Positions 54,793 to 61,337 of a stretch of DNA of 64,000 nt are shown in pieces. This stretch comes from Pseudomonas sp. MMS21 TM103 (lineage in GTDB: Bacteria > Pseudomonadota > Gammaproteobacteria > Pseudomonadales > Pseudomonadaceae), in contig NZ_JAJISP010000006.1 in the NCBI RefSeq assembly GCF_022132145.1, forward strand, positions 1-64,000, written 5' to 3'. The notes beneath the pieces are model-generated. The model saw only the letters and a program-made list of their open reading frames with translations. It made no database searches and was not told the DNA's origin. Position 1 is the stretch's first letter; the number at the start of each line of letters is the position of its first letter. The translations under genes and the position numbers were made by a program.

Positions 54793-56516
54793 AGTTCAGG
54801 CCCCATGGAGAAATGCACCCGCACCCCACCCGGGTCATCCAGCGGATGCGCCAGGTCGAGACGCAGCGGACCGACCGGCGAGACCCAACGTAGGCCGATG
54901 CCGACGGCGCTTTTCAAGGAAGGAAAGGTCAGCGAGTTGAAGGTGTTGCCCTGGTCGACAAAGGTCGCCACGCGCCAGCGCTCGGCCACGCTGTACTGGT
55001 ACTCGGCGCTGACGGCGAACAGGTAGCGGCCACCGATTTTATCGCCCTGGCCGTTTTCCGGCGACAGGCTCTGGTAGTCGTAACCACGCACGCTCTGATC
55101 GCCGCCAGCGAAGAACCGCAGCGACGGCGGCACTGCGGAAAAACCGCCGGATTCGCTCCCACCTAACTGCACCCGCCCGAGCAAGCGATGCTTTTGCGCC
55201 AGGGTGGTCAAGCCTTTGAGCAGGACTTCGCCGTGCAGCACGTCGGCATCGGAGAGTAAGCCGCGTTTGGCTGCCGAGAGATCGAATTGCAGGCGATAGC
55301 CATGCTGCGGATCGACCTGATTGTCGCTGTGCAGGTACGCATAGCTGATGCCGGGCATCAGCAAGGTGCTCAGCCCGGCATCATCGCCGAGTTGGTATTG
55401 CTCATGCTTCCACTTCAGCGAGATGACCCGCTGCCAGCCACTGTCCAGCTTGCTGTGCCACTCTGGCCCTAGGGTCAGCAGGCGGCTGAGACTGTCGTTG
55501 TCGGCCAGTTCCTGAGACTGATAGCCGCCGGCGTAACGCAGCTTGTCGGTCAGGGGCGGGTCGCCGGGTACGTCGTACCACAGCCCGACGTTCTGCCGCG
55601 GCGCCGACAATTCCATCTCGGCGCCGTAGCTGTGCCCCTGCGGGTTGACCCAATGGCGGGTCCAGTTGGCGCGACCCCGCGGGCCGACATCGGTCGAAAA
55701 TCCCAACCCCAACCCCATGCTGCGTGGCTTGCGCGTTTGCAACTGAACAGTCACCGGAATCCGCTGTTGCTCGGCGGCACTCGGATTGGCATCGACGCTC
55801 ACCGTCTCGAAATAACCACTGGAGCGCAGCGCCTGGTACAGCTCGGCGATCAGCTCGGAGTCATAGGGCGCGTCGACGGCAAACGGCACCATGCGTTGCA
55901 GCAGTTGCTCGTCGAACGGCGCATCGCCCTGAAAACTGACAGCCCCCAGCTGGTAGCGCGGGCCGCTATCGTAGACCAGCTCGATGTCGGCAACCCCGGC
56001 ACGCGGGTCGATACTCAGGCGTTGACGGCTGAAATGCCCTGCGAAAAAACCATAGCGCGATGCCTGGTTCTGGATCTGCCGCTTGGCGGCGTCGTAACGG
56101 CCATGATTGAGTACCGTGCCGGCCTTGAGCCCTTGGGAGCTGGGCTGGCGAAATTCGCGCAACTGCTTGGCCGGCCCGTCGATGCGCAGGGTCACCTCAC
56201 GCAACCTTACCGGTTCGCCGGGGATGATGCGGATGGTCAGGTGCAATGGCTCGCCTTCGCTGACCTCGCTGGTGATCTGCGCCTGGTAGTAACCCAGGGC
56301 CTGCGCAGCCTTCTGCGCCTGCGCCTCGGCCACCCGGCGAAAACGTTGCAAGGCCTCGAGGTCGCGCTCGCCCAGGCTGCCGATATAGCCTTCCACGTTC
56401 GCCTTGAGTGCGGCATTGGCCGGCTGCACCCTGACCAGCAGTCGCGCTTCGGCCAGTACCGACGAGCTCAGCAGGAGCAGCGTCAATCCGGCCAAAAATC
56501 TGGGAACCATTCTCAT
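54789..56516 (-). CDS. tamA: Translocation and assembly module protein TamA
   Basis: 575 aa Omp85-family outer-membrane protein with signal peptide (MRMVPRFLAGLTLLLLSSSV, then LAEARLLV). Three POTRA domains occupy about residues 25-260 (one with YYQAQITSEVSEGEPLHLTI), then a beta-barrel with the Omp85 signature near ...GGDQSVRGYDYQSLSP and the final strand LRLDLAHPLDDPGGVRVHFS. The ATG at 56516 is favoured by the signal peptide; a longer frame starts at 56540. tamB follows directly. Confidence 0.95.
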   Translation of the reverse strand: MRMVPRFLAGLTLLLLSSSVLAEARLLVRVQPANAALKANVEGYIGSLGERDLEALQRFRRVAEAQAQKAAQALGYYQAQITSEVSEGEPLHLTIRIIPGEPVRLREVTLRIDGPAKQLREFRQPSSQGLKAGTVLNHGRYDAAKRQIQNQASRYGFFAGHFSRQRLSIDPRAGVADIELVYDSGPRYQLGAVSFQGDAPFDEQLLQRMVPFAVDAPYDSELIAELYQALRSSGYFETVSVDANPSAAEQQRIPVTVQLQTRKPRSMGLGLGFSTDVGPRGRANWTRHWVNPQGHSYGAEMELSAPRQNVGLWYDVPGDPPLTDKLRYAGGYQSQELADNDSLSRLLTLGPEWHSKLDSGWQRVISLKWKHEQYQLGDDAGLSTLLMPGISYAYLHSDNQVDPQHGYRLQFDLSAAKRGLLSDADVLHGEVLLKGLTTLAQKHRLLGRVQLGGSESGGFSAVPPSLRFFAGGDQSVRGYDYQSLSPENGQGDKIGGRYLFAVSAEYQYSVAERWRVATFVDQGNTFNSLTFPSLKSAVGIGLRWVSPVGPLRLDLAHPLDDPGGVRVHFSMGPEL

Positions 56517-56674
56517 GAATGCGATGCTAGCACGTGCCAAGCGGCATGCCAGAGCGCATGGCGGTGTTCTCGCCGAGCATGCCGTTACTGGTTATTTCCG
56601 CAATTGCACACCGCAGAGAGGCACGGGTTGCGATTCGCTTCCGGCAACGCGGGCCTCTGCTGGTCTGCACGCCG

Positions 56675-57316
56675 TCAAGCGCTGGCTTTGACTGCGTGCT
56701 GCGGGTTGGGATGGAAGAATACGTGCTCGATGATGGGTCCTACCGCCACTTCACCTATTTCTTCGTAACCATGGCGCTTGTAGAAGTCCAGGTAGTGCGG
56801 GTTGCCGGTATCGATCACCACGCCTAGCGAACTTGCATCCTCGGCACACCAGTTATGCAGCGCGCCGAGCAACTGCTCACCGAGGTGCTTGCCCTGGAAC
56901 TCGGGGTGCACGCCGAGCAATGGCAGCACATGGTATGGCCCTGGCGGCAGGCAGGCCAGGATGGCATCGTGGTAAGCGAGATAACGTCTGGTACAGCGAA
57001 AACCGGTGGTCAGCAGCATGCGCATACGCCAGTTCCAGCTCTCGGTGATATCCAACCGGCGCTGCGGTGGTGCGATCAACGCCATGCCAATCAGGCGGTC
57101 ATCGATCAGCAAGCCAATTGCCGGCAGATCCTCGCTGAAATGCTGCTGCACCAACTCGCGGACGGTGGCCCGCACGCGCTGGTCGTATCCAGGGCGTTCG
57201 GCTTCGAACAGGTAGGAAAAGGTCGGCTCATGGCGATAGGCGTGGTACAGCAGCGAGCGCGCTTCACGGGTATAACCGCTATCAAGCATACGGACTTCGG
57301 CAGGGCTGTTCGGCAT
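56675..57316 (-). CDS. GNAT-family N-acetyltransferase
   Basis: 213 aa. The acetyl-CoA loop is in LGVHPEFQGKHLGEQLLGAL and the final motif in NPHYLDFYKRHGYEEIGEV, typical of small-molecule GNATs (fold with N-terminal LLYHAYRHEPTFSYLFEAE). The substrate is unknown. ATG at 57316; single gene, divergent from the exonuclease III gene, 158 nt from tamA. Confidence 0.88.
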   Translation of the reverse strand: MPNSPAEVRMLDSGYTREARSLLYHAYRHEPTFSYLFEAERPGYDQRVRATVRELVQQHFSEDLPAIGLLIDDRLIGMALIAPPQRRLDITESWNWRMRMLLTTGFRCTRRYLAYHDAILACLPPGPYHVLPLLGVHPEFQGKHLGEQLLGALHNWCAEDASSLGVVIDTGNPHYLDFYKRHGYEEIGEVAVGPIIEHVFFHPNPQHAVKASA

Positions 57317-57460
57317 AGGGTGCGACCTCTGACTTTTCTTGATCTACTTGGCCTGTAGCCACCCTAGCACCGCAACCCAGCGACAGCCAGAACTGGCCGC
57401 GCGGTTGCCGGATCGGCTAGCATCGCAACTTTGCTACACCGACCCCAGGATTTGCCGCCC

Positions 57461-58273
57461 ATGAAGATCGTCTCCTTCAATATCAATGGCCTGCGTGCGC
57501 GCCCGCATCAATTGGCAGCCTTGATCGAGAAACACCAGCCGGACGTGATCGGCTTGCAGGAAACCAAAGTCTCTGATGAGCAATTCCCCGAGGCGGAAAT
57601 TCGCCAACTCGGCTATCACGTGCACTACCACGGCCAGAAAGGCCATTACGGCGTCGCCCTGCTGTCGCGCCAGGAGCCCCTGGCGCTACACAAGGGCTTC
57701 CCCGACGATGGCGAGGAAAGCCAGCGACGCTTTATCTATGGCACCTTCGCCGACGCCCAAGGAAACCCGATCACCGTAATGAACGGCTATTTCCCGCAAG
57801 GCGAAAACCGCGCCCACCCGACCAAGTTCCCCGCCAAACAGCGCTTCTACGCCGACCTGCAGCAGCTGCTGCTTAGCCAGTTCCAGCCAGACCAAGCCTT
57901 GGTGGTGATGGGCGATATCAATATTTCGCCTGAAGATTGCGACATCGGCATTGGCGAAGAAAACCGCAAGCGCTGGCTCAGAACCGGTAAATGCAGCTTT
58001 CTGCCGGAAGAACGCGAGTGGCTGGCCAGCCTGAAGAACTGGGGACTGGTCGACAGTTTCCGCCACCTCAACCCCACGGTGAACGATCGATTCAGCTGGT
58101 TCGACTATCGCAGTCGCGGTTTCGAGGATGAGCCCAAACGCGGTCTGCGCATTGATGTCATTCTGGCCTCGCAGTCCTTGCAAGCGCGTATCAAGGACGC
58201 CGGAATAGATTACGAACTGCGCGGCATGGAAAAACCCTCGGACCATGCACCGATCTGGCTGGAACTGAGCTGA
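57461..58273 (+). CDS. xthA: Exonuclease III
   Basis: 270 aa, standard size. It is an AP endonuclease and 3' exonuclease of base-excision repair. Motifs: KIVSFNINGLRARPHQL, IGLQETKVSDEQFP with the metal-binding Glu, GDINISPEDCDIG, RFSWFDYRSRGFEDEPKRGL and the C-terminal KPSDHAPIWLEL with the catalytic Asp-His. The first frame start at 57431 is upstream of the ATG used here (57461, MKIVSFNINGLR). Confidence 0.97.
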   Translation: MKIVSFNINGLRARPHQLAALIEKHQPDVIGLQETKVSDEQFPEAEIRQLGYHVHYHGQKGHYGVALLSRQEPLALHKGFPDDGEESQRRFIYGTFADAQGNPITVMNGYFPQGENRAHPTKFPAKQRFYADLQQLLLSQFQPDQALVVMGDINISPEDCDIGIGEENRKRWLRTGKCSFLPEEREWLASLKNWGLVDSFRHLNPTVNDRFSWFDYRSRGFEDEPKRGLRIDVILASQSLQARIKDAGIDYELRGMEKPSDHAPIWLELS

Positions 58274-58489
58274 GACGCTCGCCTGCTGCACCGCCTCCAT
58301 GGAAATGGCGCCCTGCGCTCCACCCCTTGTCTTGAGCAATCCGCGATTCGCAAGGAGTCACTTGCCGAAGGCACTGCCCCGGCGATCAGCGGTACTACAC
58401 ACACTACGGCTGGTTGTCGCTTCGCACCGAACGGAGCGTCGCCAGTACCGCCCTGCGCACCCGCGCTAGAGCGGCCAAGCCAACACCCA

Positions 58490-58518
58490 CTGTCATATTA
58501 CCGTCATCTTTTTGTCTT
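58490..58518 (+). promoter_or_regulatory. Pho box upstream of the PstS-OmpA fusion
   Basis: CTGTCAT-ATTA-CCGTCAT is a nearly perfect PhoB binding site (two CTGTCAT repeats, 11-nt period). A third, weaker unit TTGTCTT follows at 58512, in the same period. It lies 44 nt before the ATG of a phosphate-binding-type gene, so control by phosphate starvation is likely. Confidence 0.8.
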
Positions 58519-58561
58519 ATCGTCGCGACACCTTCAATTGCCTCTACAAGGTGTCCACCGC

Positions 58562-59944
58562 ATGCCGCGCGCCCTGCCTGCTTGTGCTCAGCCAACCTGG
58601 AGCAGTACCTGCACCTTCCTGCTGCTCGGTTTTATCTGTTATGCCCTGCCCTTGGCTGTATTCGCCGCCCTGCCGAGTCCCGCTGACAACAGCAGCGCCC
58701 TGCATATCCAGGGTTCCAACACCATCGGCGCGAACCTTGGCCCGGCGCTGGCCAGGGGCCTGCTCGAAGCACAAGGGCTGAAAGCGATACACGTCGAAGC
58801 GGGCACCGTCGATAACGAACAGAAGATCATCGGCATCAACAGCGACGGTCGCCGCGTGACCATCGAAGTCGCAGCCCATGGCTCCAGCACCGGTTTCGCC
58901 GCCTTGCAAGACGCAAGCGCCGACCTGGCGGCCTCTTCGCGCCCGATCAAGGACAGCGAGGTCAGCGCCCTGGCGGCCCTGGGCGACCTGCAAAGCCGCG
59001 ATGCGGAACAGATCATCGCCATCGACGGTCTGGCGATCATTCTCCATCCGAGCAACCCGCTTGGGGCATTGCGCATCGAGCAACTGGCACAGATATTTTC
59101 TGGCGAGTTACAGGACTGGGCGCAGGTTGGCGGTAACAGTGGGCCGATCAAGCTGTACGCGCGCGATGACAACTCGGGTACCTACGACACCTTCAAGGAA
59201 CTGGTGCTCAGTGCTAACGGCACAGTCCTGGCGCCCAGCGCGTTGCGCTTCGAGTCCAGCGATGCGCTCTCCGACGCGGTCAGCCATGACCCTGACGGCA
59301 TCGGTTTTATCGGCCTGCCTTATATTCGCCAAGCCAAGGCCGTGGCCATCGCCGCCGGCGAGTCGCAAGCCATGCTGCCCAGCACGACTCTGATCGCCAC
59401 TGAGGACTATCCATTATCGCGGCGGTTGTTTCTCTACAACCGGCCGGACGTACCCAATCCCTGGGCCAAGGCGCTGATCAGTTTTGCCCAGAGTCCGCGC
59501 GGACAGGCCATCGTCGCGCAAAGCGGATTTATCGCGCAGACCGTGCAAGCGATACAGGTCGCCCCGGACAGCGCCATGCCCGAGGCCTATCAGACCCTGG
59601 CCCGTGAGGCGCAACGCCTGTCGGTGAACTTCCGCTTCCAGCAAGGCAGCGCCGCGCTGGACAACAAAGCCCTGCGCGACCTGGAACGACTAATCGCCTA
59701 CCTGAGTGCCCAGGGCAAACTGCAGCACAAGGTGGTGCTGGTCGGCTTCGGCGACCCCAAGGCCGATCCGGCCAGGGCCGAGTTGCTGTCAAAGCTGCGG
59801 GCCATGGCGGTGCGCCGCGAACTGGCTAAGCGCGGGGTGATATTCCGCGAGATTATCGGGCTCGGCGCCGAGCTGCCGGTGGCCGCCAACAACGCCGATG
59901 AGGGACGGATCAAGAACCGACGCGTCGAAGTCTGGGTGTATTGA
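58562..59944 (+). CDS. Phosphate-binding (PstS-like) / OmpA-domain fusion protein
   Basis: 460 aa. Signal sequence at residues 10-36 (STCTFLLLGFICYALPLAV). The middle is a PstS-type phosphate-binding domain (IQGSNTIGANLGPALARGLL; EVAAHGSSTGFAAL; ARDDNSGTYDTFKELVLS). From about residue 340 comes an OmpA-like peptidoglycan-binding domain (LSVNFRFQQGSAALDNKALR; GRIKNRRVEVWVY). So it would hold a phosphate-binding lobe at the cell wall or outer membrane. ATG 58562 follows AAGGTG at 8 nt; a TTG 24 nt upstream is less likely. A Pho box lies just upstream, and no Pst transport genes are adjacent. Confidence 0.88.
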   Translation: MPRALPACAQPTWSSTCTFLLLGFICYALPLAVFAALPSPADNSSALHIQGSNTIGANLGPALARGLLEAQGLKAIHVEAGTVDNEQKIIGINSDGRRVTIEVAAHGSSTGFAALQDASADLAASSRPIKDSEVSALAALGDLQSRDAEQIIAIDGLAIILHPSNPLGALRIEQLAQIFSGELQDWAQVGGNSGPIKLYARDDNSGTYDTFKELVLSANGTVLAPSALRFESSDALSDAVSHDPDGIGFIGLPYIRQAKAVAIAAGESQAMLPSTTLIATEDYPLSRRLFLYNRPDVPNPWAKALISFAQSPRGQAIVAQSGFIAQTVQAIQVAPDSAMPEAYQTLAREAQRLSVNFRFQQGSAALDNKALRDLERLIAYLSAQGKLQHKVVLVGFGDPKADPARAELLSKLRAMAVRRELAKRGVIFREIIGLGAELPVAANNADEGRIKNRRVEVWVY

Positions 59945-60111
59945 AGCCTGAGCAGCGAGGAACAGCGTCGCCCTGCCCAACAACACCCTGGAGTTGCCCC
60001 GCAGACATTTCAGCCCTAGCCTTACTAACGGCTCCTGCTGACGCTGTGTCTCGCGGCGTGACGCGGAGTCACTAATTTGCTTTGAACTCGGGCGGATAGC
60101 CGGGTGGGCTG

Positions 60112-61092
60112 ATGAACGCTCTGCAGGCTTTGTTTACCGGCCCCTTCCTTGGCACACCTGCCTGGTTCTGGCTGGCCTTTATTGCCATCGTTCTGGCGCT
60201 GCTGGTATTCGACCTCGCAGTACTCCACCGCGATCAGCACGAGATTGAAATGCGCGAAAGCCTGCTGCTGTACAGCGGTTACTTCAGCGCGGGCCTGCTG
60301 TTCGGCGGCTGGATCTGGGGAGAACTCGGGGCGAGCAAGGCACTGGAGTTCTACACCGGCTTTCTGGTCGAGCAATCGCTGTCGATGGACAACGTGTTCG
60401 TCATGGCGATGATTCTCGGGTTCTTCGGCATTCCTCGGCGCTACCAGCACCGGGTGTTGTTCTGGGGCATCCTTGGCGTCATCGCGCTGCGCGCGATCAT
60501 GATCGGCCTGGGTACGGTTCTGGTGCAGCGGTTCAACTGGGTTCTCTATGTATTCGCCGTCTTTCTCCTGCTGACCGGGATAAAGATGCTGTTCGGCCGT
60601 GAAGTGGAGCGCCCGGACCTGGCGCAAAACCCAGGGCTCAAATTCTTGCGCCGGCATATCCGAGTCACCGATGAACTGCATGGTGGGCGCTTTCTCGTGC
60701 GCCTGCGTGACCCGGTCAGTGGCCAGCTGCAGCGCTATGCCACCCCACTGTTGCTGGCACTGGTGCTGATCGAACTGGCTGATCTGGTCTTCGCGGTGGA
60801 CAGCGTGCCTGCGGTATTCGCCATCACCCAGGATCCGTTTATCGTCTACACCTCAAACATCTTCGCGATCCTCGGCTTGCGCGCCCTGTACTTCGCCCTG
60901 GCCGCGCTGATGCACCGCTTTATCTACCTGAAATATGCGCTGGCATTGGTGCTGATCTTTATCGGCGGGAAGATTTTGCTGCACGGGTTCATGGGTAAGA
61001 TTCCCGCTGTGGTCTCACTTGGCGTAACCTTCGGCCTACTGGCAAGCGGGGTGTTGCTTTCCCTCTTGAAGACTCGCAACAAGTTGGTATGA
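60112..61092 (+). CDS. TerC-family membrane protein (Alx-like)
   Basis: 326 aa with eight to nine hydrophobic segments. The TerC hallmarks are VEQSLSMDNVFVMAMILGFF and ELADLVFAVDSVPAVFAITQDPFIVYTSNIF (in parts), each with an acidic residue inside the membrane. Family members have been linked to manganese export and tellurite resistance. No yybP-ykoY riboswitch could be seen in the 167 nt upstream. A 61-aa ORF follows 10 nt later. Confidence 0.93.
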   Translation: MNALQALFTGPFLGTPAWFWLAFIAIVLALLVFDLAVLHRDQHEIEMRESLLLYSGYFSAGLLFGGWIWGELGASKALEFYTGFLVEQSLSMDNVFVMAMILGFFGIPRRYQHRVLFWGILGVIALRAIMIGLGTVLVQRFNWVLYVFAVFLLLTGIKMLFGREVERPDLAQNPGLKFLRRHIRVTDELHGGRFLVRLRDPVSGQLQRYATPLLLALVLIELADLVFAVDSVPAVFAITQDPFIVYTSNIFAILGLRALYFALAALMHRFIYLKYALALVLIFIGGKILLHGFMGKIPAVVSLGVTFGLLASGVLLSLLKTRNKLV

Positions 61093-61102
61093 GGGGCGCT
61101 GG

Positions 61103-61288
61103 ATGGATGTACGAATCGAGAACCTGCAACGCCAGGGCCGCACGCTCTGGCAAGTGCGCGTGGGCCTGCGCGGCGTAACCTTTCATGAAGAACTGGCAGC
61201 GCGCACCTTCGCCGCCCAACTGCATCAGCGCCTGCTCTGGTTGCGCGAGCTCGCCGAATGCGAATCCGGTGATCGTCAGCCGCACTGA
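61103..61288 (+). CDS. Small hypothetical protein downstream of terC
   Basis: 61 aa: MDVRIENLQRQGRTLWQVRV, then a basic, Leu-rich helix. A good ribosome site (GAGGGG 6 nt before the ATG) and the 10-nt distance from the TerC-family gene support it being a real, co-expressed gene. No domain recognised. It ends 50 nt before the convergent EAL gene. Confidence 0.6.
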   Translation: MDVRIENLQRQGRTLWQVRVGLRGVTFHEELAARTFAAQLHQRLLWLRELAECESGDRQPH

Positions 61289-61337
61289 ACCAGGTAATGG
61301 CGTATGCGCTATGAACGGCCAATGCAGCGCCGCGAAT

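Noticed and set aside
59945..60111. yybP-ykoY manganese riboswitch before the TerC-family gene
   Set aside because: Such riboswitches often precede terC/alx genes, but the conserved core was not found; only unrelated short repeats are present.
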